A DNA stretch of 64,000 nucleotides from Mucilaginibacter_A sp964251965 (GTDB lineage Bacteria > Bacteroidota > Bacteroidia > Sphingobacteriales > Sphingobacteriaceae), in contig CAXULQ010000007.1 in NCBI GenBank assembly GCA_964251965.1, positions 124,001-188,000 of the forward strand, written 5' to 3'. Below the pieces are notes generated by a model. It ran no database searches, was not told the origin of the DNA, and was given only the letters and a program-made list of their open reading frames with translations. How positions within the stretch are numbered: position 1 is the stretch's first letter; each line of letters begins with the position of its first letter. The translations under genes and the position numbers were made by a program. Below, one piece after another: positions 45,079 through 53,640 of this stretch.

Positions 45079-45270
45079 TCAGTTTTCCACGTCTCTTGGT
45101 GCAACTTTACTGATATAAAATGCAGCACTAAGCAGGCCAAGTACGGCACCAATCAGCATCCATAAAAAAGTTCCGTGTACGATATAGGCAATTATAATCC
45201 CGGCAACCAGCCCAACTATGTAATATAAATTGTCAAAACTTTTAACTTCTTCTGTTTCCTGATTTTCCAT
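45079..45270 (-). CDS. small two-helix membrane protein
   Basis: A 63-residue protein with two membrane helices (residues about 16-30 and 31-53: YYIVGLVAGIIIAYIVHG, then LWMLIGAVLGLLSAAFYI) and a charged N-terminus. No family is recognised. A form B element sits directly before its ATG. Its compact GAVLGLLSA segment is like that of glycine-zipper helix pairs. It may share a transcript with the PIG-L gene that lies beyond its 3' end. Confidence 0.65.
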   Translation of the reverse strand: MENQETEEVKSFDNLYYIVGLVAGIIIAYIVHGTFLWMLIGAVLGLLSAAFYISKVAPRDVEN

Positions 45271-45271
45271 A

Positions 45272-45285
45272 ATGCTGTTTTTATG
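45272..45285 (-). repeat. dispersed element, form B, abutting a start codon
   Basis: ATGCTGTTTTTATG lies immediately upstream of the ATG of the two-helix membrane protein, as at ybaB (17603-17616). Confidence 0.65.
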
Positions 45286-45323
45286 CCTGTAAAATTAATT
45301 GAATATAGCTTTGCTGCCTAATG

Positions 45324-47819
45324 CTAAATTTTATTTTTTGCTTTGCTGATCAAATTGATAAATAAACGGTAAGCGCCCGGAACGCCTGCGGGCAATTCCC
45401 TAAAAAACACCAGCGAAGTATAAACAAAGCGGCCTTTGCCGTAATCTGCCACCAATAACGAACCTTTGTTGGGTTGTTCGTTCGGGTCGTTCATCTGCAA
45501 AACGGTTTGGTATTTTGGGTCGATGTCCGCAGAAAAATAAATCCCGCGCTCTTGTATCCAACCGTTAAAATCCTGGCTGGTTATTTTATTTGGATAATTT
45601 AAAATTGGACTGGCAGGATCTAAAATAGTAACCGGCGCATTTTCATCCGTAACCCGGACGTTGACTACACGAAAAGGAAAAGGGCCAATCTGGTTGGTTA
45701 CCAAACCATTATTGTTATTGTATTGAACCAGCAAAACGCCGCCGTTTTTAACATAATCCATTAGTTTAGGCTGTTCGGTTGATAAACGATTGTTGATGTT
45801 GAAAGCCCGGACACCAATGATGATTGCATCGTAAGTGGATAAATTGCCAGTCAGTATTTCGTTTTCCGTAAGCAGATTTACTTGATAACCCACTTGTTGT
45901 AAAGCCTCCGGCACTAAATCACCCGCGCCGGGCAAGTACGCTATCTTTTTACCGCTAACCTTTAAATCTACATTAACCAATTTGGCCGTTGCAGGAGGGA
46001 AATAAGTAATGTTTGGAATATGTTCGTAAGCAATTTGGTGGATGCTTTGCGTATAAGTTTTTCCGTTCACTTCTGTAAACGCTTGTATCGAATCTGTTTC
46101 ATTTTTACTGATGCCGGAAGTAACCGAAAAAACAGCATTCCATTCGTCGCCCATTTTTTTGCCGGTAAAAGAAGCATTGGCCGGCGCAATTTTCCATCCC
46201 GCAGGTACTTTTAAACTGATAGAACCGCTGCTGCCGGTAAAGCTTTTTAATTTGACCATGATTTGTTTAGGCTGATTATTGTTGAAAATATAAACCTGCT
46301 GGTCTAAATTTGCTGTAACCGGAGGCGTAATTTCCAAAGGCTGATAAACTTCTCCCCGAACCGGGCTGACGTATTTGTACATCAATTTTCGCTCAAATCT
46401 TATCGGCCTTCGATCTATCAAAAATTCAAATTGAACAGTTGGTGCATCCGGATTTTCCGGGTTACCAACTTTTGTATCTTTATTAATTGTATAAGAACCG
46501 TTAGTTGATGGCGATTCTAACCAATAAGGCTGGGTTAAGGTGCCTGCTATGCAAGTATTGTTAAAGGTTTGAAGTTCATTTGTAGGAAGGTTTTTATTGG
46601 TAACAGTCAGCCTATAATATGCGATTGTATCATGTGTTACATCATTTGCCTGCAATACAGTTAAACCGTACAAAGAAATATTTGATCCAATACGGTTAAT
46701 TATTTGAGATCGAATATTCATTTGATCACCCAAAGCATAAGTCGGCTCGTTAGTATATGCTTCAAACCATAAACCTGCACAAGCCGGAATTAACTTTTCT
46801 AATTCTCTTATTTTTTGTGCTCTCCAATAAGGGTCCGTCAGTTTTTGTACTGAACCATAAATATCCATCAGTAGCGGTAAAGATTTAGTGGTTTCTGCCG
46901 GATTGTAAGTTCTAATCAAATCATTGATCCTGATGTTGATGGCATCTCCGCCTTGCACCCTTTTCCAGGTTGTAGTAATACCATCCATTAAATCAGTGCG
47001 CGGTGCATCACCCAAAATCGTTTTGAAAAACTCGTATGATTGTCCGCGTTGTTTTGCCGTACCAAAACCCTGACTTTTATGGTTCGAGCGGCTATCGGCA
47101 GCAATTTCGCCATAACCTTTTCCAAGCAAAGTGTTGTAAACGCCAACGTCTATTTTAAATTGATCGGGCGTTGTGGTATCGCTTCCGCCAAAATTAAACG
47201 TATTCCAAAGTAAGCGTTTGGCTTGCCAGGGCTGTACAAATTGTAACTGCTCGGGGAAACGTTTTGGATCGGCAGCAGCTGTAAAAGCTTCCTGCGCCAA
47301 TATTGCAGATGCGGTATGATGCCCGTGACCGCCTTCACCAGTTGTAGGGAAACGGCAGATCATTACATCCGGCCTAAATTTCCGGATCACCCACACCACA
47401 TCGCCCAAAACTTTTTCTTTGTCCCAAATTTTTAGCGTTTCTTCCGGTCCTTTCGAAAAACCGAAATCTTTGGCGCGGGTAAAAAACTGTTCGGCACCAT
47501 CAACACGTCTTGCAGCCAATAATTCCTGTGTCCGTATCAAGCCCAATAATTCGCCTTGTTCGTTGCCGATTAAATTTTGTCCGCCGTCGCCCCGCGTTAA
47601 AGCTAAATAACCGGTACGGTAATGTTTTTCCTGGGCGAGATAAGCCAGCAAACGGGTATTTTCATCATCCGGATGTGCGGCAATGTAAAGCACGCTTCCT
47701 AAAACCGGCAGTTTTTTTAGTTCCTGTTCGATAGAAACGCGGTCGGCAGGAGGGGCGGTTTGTGCCGATGCTGTTTTTATCAGTATAAAAAAAGAGAGAA
47801 AAATTAAAAATGGCTTCAT
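45324..47819 (-). CDS. secreted PIG-L family deacetylase
   Basis: An 831-residue protein with a signal peptide ending in KTASAQ. Residues about 38-250 form a PIG-L (LmbE) N-acetylglucosamine deacetylase domain with zinc motif AAHPDDEN and ligand GHGHHTAS. The following half contains beta-sandwich regions and a C-terminal class I amidotransferase-like fold without catalytic residues (YDAIIIGVRAFNINNRL, then GGVLLVQYNNN). Secreted proteins of this layout are common in Bacteroidota and probably act on glycans. A form B element (47768-47781) encodes FILIKTAS in the signal peptide, and a form A copy lies at 46164-46177. Confidence 0.92.
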   Translation of the reverse strand: MKPFLIFLSFFILIKTASAQTAPPADRVSIEQELKKLPVLGSVLYIAAHPDDENTRLLAYLAQEKHYRTGYLALTRGDGGQNLIGNEQGELLGLIRTQELLAARRVDGAEQFFTRAKDFGFSKGPEETLKIWDKEKVLGDVVWVIRKFRPDVMICRFPTTGEGGHGHHTASAILAQEAFTAAADPKRFPEQLQFVQPWQAKRLLWNTFNFGGSDTTTPDQFKIDVGVYNTLLGKGYGEIAADSRSNHKSQGFGTAKQRGQSYEFFKTILGDAPRTDLMDGITTTWKRVQGGDAINIRINDLIRTYNPAETTKSLPLLMDIYGSVQKLTDPYWRAQKIRELEKLIPACAGLWFEAYTNEPTYALGDQMNIRSQIINRIGSNISLYGLTVLQANDVTHDTIAYYRLTVTNKNLPTNELQTFNNTCIAGTLTQPYWLESPSTNGSYTINKDTKVGNPENPDAPTVQFEFLIDRRPIRFERKLMYKYVSPVRGEVYQPLEITPPVTANLDQQVYIFNNNQPKQIMVKLKSFTGSSGSISLKVPAGWKIAPANASFTGKKMGDEWNAVFSVTSGISKNETDSIQAFTEVNGKTYTQSIHQIAYEHIPNITYFPPATAKLVNVDLKVSGKKIAYLPGAGDLVPEALQQVGYQVNLLTENEILTGNLSTYDAIIIGVRAFNINNRLSTEQPKLMDYVKNGGVLLVQYNNNNGLVTNQIGPFPFRVVNVRVTDENAPVTILDPASPILNYPNKITSQDFNGWIQERGIYFSADIDPKYQTVLQMNDPNEQPNKGSLLVADYGKGRFVYTSLVFFRELPAGVPGAYRLFINLISKAKNKI

Positions 47820-47850
47820 TATTTTTTAAAAAGTAAATATTTATTTAAAG

Positions 47851-48183
47851 CTACTCTTCCGAAAACATTACCTGTAGCAAAGCATTTACTGCTGCCCTTT
47901 GGTTTTTATCCAGTTCGCCATCTTTTTTGATGATCCTGCTTTTATCGATAGCTTTTATCTGATCAAAGGCCAAAGCGCCTGTTTTGCCGTTATGGTTGGT
48001 AGAAAGCCTGGTTGGGTAAGTTTTGTTTGTTAAAGTAAAAGGTATTACGATAACGGTGCTTAAGGCAGCATTTGCTGCGTTTGGCGAAACGATAAGGCAT
48101 GGCCTTATTTTCGCTATTTCTGAACCTTTGGTAGGGTTTAAGTCCACCAACACGGCCTCCCACTTTTTATAAGGTTTATTCAT
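47851..48183 (-). CDS. mazF: MazF/PemK-type endoribonuclease toxin
   Basis: The 110-residue toxin has the MazF signature WEAVLVDLNPTKGSEIAKIRPCLIVSPN, where the conserved Arg and Pro start the RNA-binding groove, and the strand STVIVIPFTLT. It is expected to cut single-stranded mRNA at short motifs. It overlaps mazE by eight bases. The gene lies between a PIG-L deacetylase and the tetR operon and looks like an independent cassette. Confidence 0.93.
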   Translation of the reverse strand: MNKPYKKWEAVLVDLNPTKGSEIAKIRPCLIVSPNAANAALSTVIVIPFTLTNKTYPTRLSTNHNGKTGALAFDQIKAIDKSRIIKKDGELDKNQRAAVNALLQVMFSEE

Positions 48184-48433
48184 CCTCTAATCCGTCCTTT
48201 AGCGTGATGTCCCAATCGTTAAACTCAGGTTCAGGGCTTGTATCTGCGTGTGCAAAAATAGCTGCCCACTGGTTTAAGGGCGGTATTGTTGGTGCTGGTT
48301 TTATAAGTATCCCATCTGCAGTTGGTTCCAGTATAACTTCGGTAGTGCCTAATGATAAAGCTAACTCTTTGGGAAGCCTTACGCCTTTAGAGTTTCCTAT
48401 TTGCGTTACCTTTGCATAATATGTATGTGCCAT
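48176..48433 (-). CDS. mazE: MazE-type antitoxin, SpoVT/AbrB fold
   Basis: An 85-residue antitoxin with an N-terminal swapped-hairpin AbrB domain (AKVTQIGNSKGVRLPKELALSLG) and an acidic C-terminal tail (PEPEFNDWDITLKDGLEDE) that should fill the MazF groove. It precedes and overlaps mazF. MazE proteins usually bind their own promoter and dampen it. Confidence 0.92.
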   Translation of the reverse strand: MAHTYYAKVTQIGNSKGVRLPKELALSLGTTEVILEPTADGILIKPAPTIPPLNQWAAIFAHADTSPEPEFNDWDITLKDGLEDE

Positions 48434-48505
48434 ATATGTAAAGGTAATAACTTTTATTATAACATTGTAGTTTTAAAATTAAGGCTTGGCATCATCCGAT
48501 TATAA

Positions 48506-48519
48506 ATACTGCTTTTATC
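48506..48519 (-). repeat. dispersed element, A/B hybrid
   Basis: ATACTGCTTTTATC carries G from form B and C from form A at the two variable positions. The flank ACATAAAAG fits the element. It lies between mazE and tetR. Confidence 0.55.
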
Positions 48520-48560
48520 ACATAAAAGTAATAAACAAATATTTTATCAGACTACCTTTT

Positions 48561-48587
48561 AATCAATCAATCGTTTGATTAATTTTG
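48561..48587 (+). promoter_or_regulatory. putative TetR operator overlapping a -7 box
   Basis: A 24-bp imperfect palindrome centred on CG at 48572/48573 (10 of 12 pairs, inner arms AATCAA and TTGATT) overlaps TAATTTTG (48580-48587), which fits the Bacteroidota -7 box. The tetR ATG follows ten bases later. Self-repression of the efflux operon is inferred. Confidence 0.6.
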
Positions 48588-48596
48588 TAGCTGAAA

Positions 48597-49235
48597 ATGG
48601 AAAAAGAAAAGATAGACAAGAAAGACCATATTCTTGATATTGCCGAAAAAATTTTTTCTGAATTGGGTTACGAAGGTGCCTCTACCCGCTTAATTTCTGG
48701 CGAAGCCAACGTAAATATGGCCATGCTAAATTATTATTTTGGTTCGAAAGAGGGCTTGTTTGTAGCTGTTTTCGAACGTAAAATAAACTCGTTCAAATCG
48801 CTTTTGTTAAATATTACGGAGGACGAAACTTTAAGTTCGTGGGACAAGCTGGAGCGTTGTATAGACAAATATATAGACCGCGTTGTGGCAAACAGTTGCT
48901 TTCACAAACTCGTTAACCGTGAAGTTTCGTTGAGTAAACATGGAGAAGTTAGCGATAAAATCACTGATATTTTAATGACTAACATCCTGGAATTTAAAAA
49001 AGTGATACAAGAAGGAATTGATAACGGCTCATTTTTTGACGATACCGATATTGAGCTGACTGTCGCTACTATTTTCGGCACTAAAAATTATATCATCAAT
49101 ACTCCGCAGGTTTCATCGCGTATGTTGGGCCAGAACGTATTAGATGGAAATTATATGGAAACCGAATTAAATCCCAGGATGAAAAATTATATGAAAAGAC
49201 TTTTAAAATCTTATTTAATAACAAAAAATGATTAG
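48597..49235 (+). CDS. TetR family transcriptional regulator
   Basis: A 212-residue repressor. The N-terminal helix-turn-helix domain reads DHILDIAEKIFSELGYEGASTRLISGEANVNMAMLNYYFGSKEGLF, and an all-helical ligand-binding domain follows. It overlaps the TolC gene by eight bases and heads a tetR-tolC-emrA-emrB operon, so it probably senses a substrate of that pump and represses the operon from the palindrome before its start. Confidence 0.93.
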   Translation: MEKEKIDKKDHILDIAEKIFSELGYEGASTRLISGEANVNMAMLNYYFGSKEGLFVAVFERKINSFKSLLLNITEDETLSSWDKLERCIDKYIDRVVANSCFHKLVNREVSLSKHGEVSDKITDILMTNILEFKKVIQEGIDNGSFFDDTDIELTVATIFGTKNYIINTPQVSSRMLGQNVLDGNYMETELNPRMKNYMKRLLKSYLITKND

Positions 49236-50586
49236 ACAAAACCATAAATCAACATCGGCCAGTAAAAGCGGCATGCTTCTTTTAAGGCATATTTTTTTGC
49301 TGCTGTTAGTGACTGTTACTATTTCTACGGTTAACGCACAAGACAGGACACTTACTTTAGACGAAGCAATTAAACTTGGCCTCGAAAACAGTAAAACTTT
49401 AAAGTACTCTCAATCAAAAATTGATCAGGCTGTATCGCAATACAACCAGGCGAAAGACCGCGCCTTGCCTTCGGGAACAGTAAGTTATGCTTACAGCCGT
49501 GCGCAAATCCCAGTTAACAATTTAAGTTTCGGGTCAACTTCTATTACCCTTCCAAAAAGTGCAAATGCTAATTTAGGGATTGCTTCTATCGCCGAACCAA
49601 TTTATGCAGGCGGCAAATTTAAATACGCAAAGGAATCAACCGATTTACTGGTTAAAATAGCCCGTTTGGATGTTGACAACGATAAAGACCAGGTAACTTC
49701 CGGGATTATCAATGCTTATTACGATTTGTATAAAGTAGTGCAAAGCAAAAAAGTAGTAGAACAAAATTTAAATACGATTGATCAGCAGATTAAACAATCG
49801 CAGCGGTTTTTTGAGCAAGGGATTGTTACCAAAAACGATGTATTGCGTTTCCAGCTCCAACGTTCAAATGTTGAAATCAATGGTGTGGATTTGGAAAGCA
49901 ACCGCAAGATCATCAATTATAATTTAGATGTTTTATTAGGATTGCCTGAAAGTACACAAATTAATGTTGACCAGGTAAACACTACCGATCATCCTGTTTT
50001 GCCTTTGAGCAATTATTTAGACACTGCTTTTGCAAACCGCCAGGAAATAAAACAGCTTGATTTGCGCACACGCGTTGCCGAAGCAAATATTAAAACTACC
50101 CGTGCCGATAGGTTGCCAACTTTGGCAGCAACAGCCGGATTATATTATTTGGATATATCCCTTAACCCTTTTCCAACCAAAGGCAATTATATTACGCCGC
50201 TTACTGCCGGTTTATCTTTGTCCTGGAATTTTGGTACTTTATGGAGCAATAAAAACAGGGAAGCCGAGGCACGCATAGAGCGCGAACAAACGGTTATCAA
50301 CAAAGGTATTACTACCGATAACCTTAAAAACGAAGTCAATCAAAACTATCAAAATTACGTAACGGCTTTAAATAAAGTTACTTTGCTGCAAACTGCAATT
50401 GCCCAGGCTACAGAGAACAACAAATTGCAGGAATCAAGGTATCGAAGCAATATTTCTTCGGCAACAGACCGTGCCGATGCGCAAACGTTACTTTATGAAG
50501 CACAAACTAACCTGGAGCTTGCCAAAGCTGATGCAGGTTTAGCTTATTACAATTTATTAAAATCAACCGGAAAAATCAACAAGTAA
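49228..50586 (+). CDS. TolC family outer membrane efflux protein
   Basis: A 452-residue protein with signal peptide (HIFLLLLVTVTISTVNAQ) and two OEP repeats of long amphipathic helices and short barrel strands (LTLDEAIKLGLENSKTLKYSQSKIDQAVSQYNQAKDR, and a similar pattern after residue 265). It forms the outer membrane exit duct of the tripartite pump with the HlyD and DHA2 proteins downstream. A partial element at 49273-49286 encodes MLLL at the signal peptide start. The stop codon is formed by the form B element that follows. Confidence 0.94.
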   Translation: MIRQNHKSTSASKSGMLLLRHIFLLLLVTVTISTVNAQDRTLTLDEAIKLGLENSKTLKYSQSKIDQAVSQYNQAKDRALPSGTVSYAYSRAQIPVNNLSFGSTSITLPKSANANLGIASIAEPIYAGGKFKYAKESTDLLVKIARLDVDNDKDQVTSGIINAYYDLYKVVQSKKVVEQNLNTIDQQIKQSQRFFEQGIVTKNDVLRFQLQRSNVEINGVDLESNRKIINYNLDVLLGLPESTQINVDQVNTTDHPVLPLSNYLDTAFANRQEIKQLDLRTRVAEANIKTTRADRLPTLAATAGLYYLDISLNPFPTKGNYITPLTAGLSLSWNFGTLWSNKNREAEARIEREQTVINKGITTDNLKNEVNQNYQNYVTALNKVTLLQTAIAQATENNKLQESRYRSNISSATDRADAQTLLYEAQTNLELAKADAGLAYYNLLKSTGKINK

Positions 50587-50595
50587 AAACAGTAT
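50582..50595 (+). repeat. dispersed element, form B, between tolC and emrA
   Basis: AGTAAAAACAGTAT overlaps the tolC stop codon (TAA at 50584-50586) and ends four bases before the emrA-like ATG, filling the whole junction. Confidence 0.7.
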
Positions 50596-50599
50596 TAAT

Positions 50600-51664
50600 A
50601 TGGCACAGGAAATAGAAACAGAAGAACAAGTAGTTACCAAAAAACCGAACCGGGTAATACCTATTATATTAGGGTTGGTGATTTTAGTTGGGATTATATT
50701 TGGTATAAGAGAATACATTTATTACAGCAAGCACGAAGATACCGATGACGCACAGATTGATGGCGACATCAGTCCGGTTGTTGCCCGCGTTGGCGGTTAT
50801 GTAGATAGCATCGCTTTTGAAGAAAATACGCACGTTAACCAGGGACAAGTTTTAGTGAAGCTGGACGACCGCGATTATAAATTAAAAGTAGAACAGGCAC
50901 AAGCAGCACAAAAAGGTGCCGGTGCCGGCGTTGGTGTCAGCCAATCGCAAATACCAACTACCGAGGCTAATTCTGCAAGTGTAAAGGCACAGGTAGCATC
51001 TGCAAAGGCCAGGTTAGAACAAGCCAACAAAGATTATGCACGATATGCTAATTTGGTAAAAGATGGTTCGGTTACTCAACAACAATTTGACCAGGCAAAA
51101 GCCACTCGCGATGTAGCTCAGGCTAATTATGTTGCTTCGCAGGAACAATACCGTGCAGCGCAAGAACAATTAGGCACAATCCGCAGTCAGCTAAAAGTAA
51201 GCAATACGGGCGTAAATCAACGTCAGGCAGATGTTGATTTTGCAAAACTGCAACTTACTTACACTACGATTTACTCGCCTGCAACCGGCATTGTATCAAA
51301 AAAGAATGTGCAAAAAGGGCAATTGGTACAGGCAGGACAAACATTGTTTTCTGTAGTGAATGACAACAGCCTTTACGTTACCGCTAATTTCAAAGAAACG
51401 CAGTTGAATAATTTACGCACCGGAGAAAAAGTAGATTTGGAAGTTGATGCTTTCCCTGATTTGAAACTACAAGGAACCGTTTACAATTTTTCGCCTGCAA
51501 CGGGTGCTAAATTTTCGCTGCTTCCGCCTGATAATGCAACCGGAAACTTTGTAAAAGTAGTACAACGTGTGCCTGTTAAAGTAAAAATCAATGCAAACAA
51601 AGAAATAATGGACAAATTACGCCCGGGCATGAGTGTAAATGTTTCTGTTATTTATAAAGATTAA
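50600..51664 (+). CDS. HlyD/EmrA family periplasmic adaptor
   Basis: A 354-residue membrane fusion protein with one N-terminal helix (VIPIILGLVILVGIIFGI), the biotinyl-lipoyl half motifs DGDISPVVARVGGYVDSIAFEENTHVNQGQVLVKLDDRD and TIYSPATGIVSKKNVQKGQLV, a coiled-coil hairpin between them (residues about 95-205), and a C-terminal beta-barrel. It links the inner membrane DHA2 transporter to the TolC duct. Confidence 0.94.
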   Translation: MAQEIETEEQVVTKKPNRVIPIILGLVILVGIIFGIREYIYYSKHEDTDDAQIDGDISPVVARVGGYVDSIAFEENTHVNQGQVLVKLDDRDYKLKVEQAQAAQKGAGAGVGVSQSQIPTTEANSASVKAQVASAKARLEQANKDYARYANLVKDGSVTQQQFDQAKATRDVAQANYVASQEQYRAAQEQLGTIRSQLKVSNTGVNQRQADVDFAKLQLTYTTIYSPATGIVSKKNVQKGQLVQAGQTLFSVVNDNSLYVTANFKETQLNNLRTGEKVDLEVDAFPDLKLQGTVYNFSPATGAKFSLLPPDNATGNFVKVVQRVPVKVKINANKEIMDKLRPGMSVNVSVIYKD

Positions 51665-51668
51665 AACG

Positions 51669-53219
51669 ATGGCAGAAGTAGGTTTTAAAAAATGGATCAT
51701 TACCATTACTGTAATTACAGCTTCTTTGTTAGAGCTGATCGATACAACCATTGTAAACGTATCGCTGCCTACTATTCAGGGGAATCTCGGAGCGACGTTG
51801 GAAGATGTTGCATGGATTACAACCGGTTATGCAGTTGCCAACGTAATTATTTTACCCATGTCGGGCTGGCTGGGTAGTTTCTTCGGAAGGAAAAATTATT
51901 TCCTGGGTTCTATCATATTATTTACCATCGCTTCATTTCTTTGCGGTAATGCACATAGTTTAAATGAACTGATTGCATTTCGTATTTTACAAGGCGTAGC
52001 AGGCGGTGGGTTAATATCAACAGCACAGGCCATACTATTAGAAACCTGGCCGCGTGAACAGGTTGGTACAGCAACAGCCTTGTTTGGATTTGGTGCCGTA
52101 GTTGGGCCAACGGTTGGGCCAACAATCGGAGGTTATTTAACCGAACACTTTTCCTGGCCTTGGATATTTTACGTGAACCTGCCAGTAGGTGCATTGGCTG
52201 CTTTTTTTACCTATACTTTTGTACGCGAAACACCGAGAACAGGACGGGGCAAGCCAATCGATTGGTATGGAATTGGTTTGCTGGCTTTAGCAGTAGGCAG
52301 TTTACAGGTGATTTTAGAAAAAGGTGAATCTGAGGATTGGTTTGCAAAAACATATATCCTCGTATTATCTATTACTGCTGTTTTAGGTGTTTTGCTGTTT
52401 ATCTGGAGGGAAATGAGTACCGAGTTTCCGATCGTGAACTTTGCCATTATGCGGCATAAAAGTTTTTCTATCGGGATGTTTACTTCGTTTATACTTGGTT
52501 TCGGGCTTTATGGTACAGTATTCGTTTTTCCTGTATTTTGCCAGAGTTTGTTAGGTTTTTCGTCGGAGGACACAGGTAAGCTTTTATTTCCCGGTGGATT
52601 ATTTACACTCGCCATGATGCCACTTGTTGGCAAAATGCTTAACAAAGGCATTCCGGCACAACTAATGGCCACAGTGGGCATGTTTATGTTTTTTGTGTTT
52701 ACACACATGCTGGCTAACTCCACCTTAGAATCTGGTAAAGGCGATTTCTTTATACCGCTTGCCATACGCGGTGTTGGTATGGCACTGCTTTTTGTACCCT
52801 TAACTACGTTGGCTATTGCCGATTTAAAAGGTGCAGAATTAGGACAGGGAACGGGCTTAAACAACATGATGCGGCAATTAGGCGGCTCATTTGGGATTGC
52901 GGCCTTAACCACCATCATCCACATCCGCCAGGGTGTACATCGTAACAATTTATTGGTTCACATCAATCCTTACAACCCGGCTTTTGTACAGCGTTACAAT
53001 ATGTACATACAATCGTTTTTAGCAAAAGGTAAATCAATGCTGGATGCAACACACATGGCTTATGGCGCGATGGAAGGTACAGTGATCAAACAATCATTGC
53101 TGCTTACTTATAATGATGCTTACTGGATTTCTGGTTTAGTTATGCTTTGTTCCATTCCGTTGTTGTACCTGCAGCCATTCAGAAGAAAGAATGCGCAAAT
53201 GCCGGTGGATGCCCACTAA
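51669..53219 (+). CDS. DHA2 family multidrug MFS transporter (EmrB/QacA type)
   Basis: A 516-residue transporter with 14 predicted membrane helices. Motif D1-like ELIDTTIVNVSLPTIQGNLGA (helix 1), motif A GRKNYF between helices 2 and 3, and motif C GFGAVVGPTVGPTIGGYL (helix 5, drug/H+ antiport) are all clear. Start ATG at 51669 follows the adaptor stop by four bases; an upstream ORF extension overlaps the adaptor and is rejected. It should expel hydrophobic drugs or fatty acids using the proton gradient. Confidence 0.95.
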   Translation: MAEVGFKKWIITITVITASLLELIDTTIVNVSLPTIQGNLGATLEDVAWITTGYAVANVIILPMSGWLGSFFGRKNYFLGSIILFTIASFLCGNAHSLNELIAFRILQGVAGGGLISTAQAILLETWPREQVGTATALFGFGAVVGPTVGPTIGGYLTEHFSWPWIFYVNLPVGALAAFFTYTFVRETPRTGRGKPIDWYGIGLLALAVGSLQVILEKGESEDWFAKTYILVLSITAVLGVLLFIWREMSTEFPIVNFAIMRHKSFSIGMFTSFILGFGLYGTVFVFPVFCQSLLGFSSEDTGKLLFPGGLFTLAMMPLVGKMLNKGIPAQLMATVGMFMFFVFTHMLANSTLESGKGDFFIPLAIRGVGMALLFVPLTTLAIADLKGAELGQGTGLNNMMRQLGGSFGIAALTTIIHIRQGVHRNNLLVHINPYNPAFVQRYNMYIQSFLAKGKSMLDATHMAYGAMEGTVIKQSLLLTYNDAYWISGLVMLCSIPLLYLQPFRRKNAQMPVDAH

Positions 53220-53234
53220 AATCGGTTAAAATAA

Positions 53235-53264
53235 AAAGCCGTTCTGAGTAAACAGAACGGCTTT
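53235..53264 (+). terminator. terminator of the efflux operon
   Basis: AAAGCCGTTCTG and CAGAACGGCTTT form a 12-bp stem with a six-base loop, 15 bases after the transporter stop. Between this and 53550 the sequence is AT-rich without gene or repeat that I can name. Confidence 0.88.
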
Positions 53265-53552
53265 CCCCCAAAAAAATTAACAATTAGAATGTAAATTGCT
53301 TATTACTTTTACCAATATTTTGATTCTTGTCAAGCAAAACTCTGATAAATAAAAATAAGCCTTTAATCTCTTTATAAAATTATGTTTTAATATCTGTTAA
53401 AACAACAAATCCTCATTAATTAATTTAAAAAAGTTTTGCACATAGTTGTATTGAAAGCATCGTGCTTTAAACTTCGTTCCTGGCTTAACGGAGATGAATT
53501 GTTTTTGCGAAAACAAGGCCGGCATTATAAATAATATCAATCCTAACTTCAT

Positions 53553-53640
53553 TAAAATTTATACCGATAAAAGAAGTATGCTCCCTCTCTCGCGGAGAAG
53601 GTTGGGGTGAGGCAATGCTTCTTTTATCGGCATAAAAATT
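53553..53640. repeat. cassette: GC-rich repeat flanked by inverted dispersed elements
   Basis: Exact form A copies with complete flanks face each other: plus orientation core at 53566-53579 and minus orientation core at 53615-53628. Between them lie 35 bases including CTCCCTCTCTCGCGGAGAAG and GGTTGGGGTGAGG, a type of short repeat seen between genes in many Bacteroidota. The arms make a stem of more than 20 bp with the insert as loop. It lies 3' of the FAD oxidoreductase gene. Confidence 0.75.

Noticed and set aside
47929..47957. further element copies (CTGCTTTTATCG, AGCTTTTATCTG) in mazF
   Set aside because: They match fewer than 12 core positions and lack the flank, so they are probably chance similarity.
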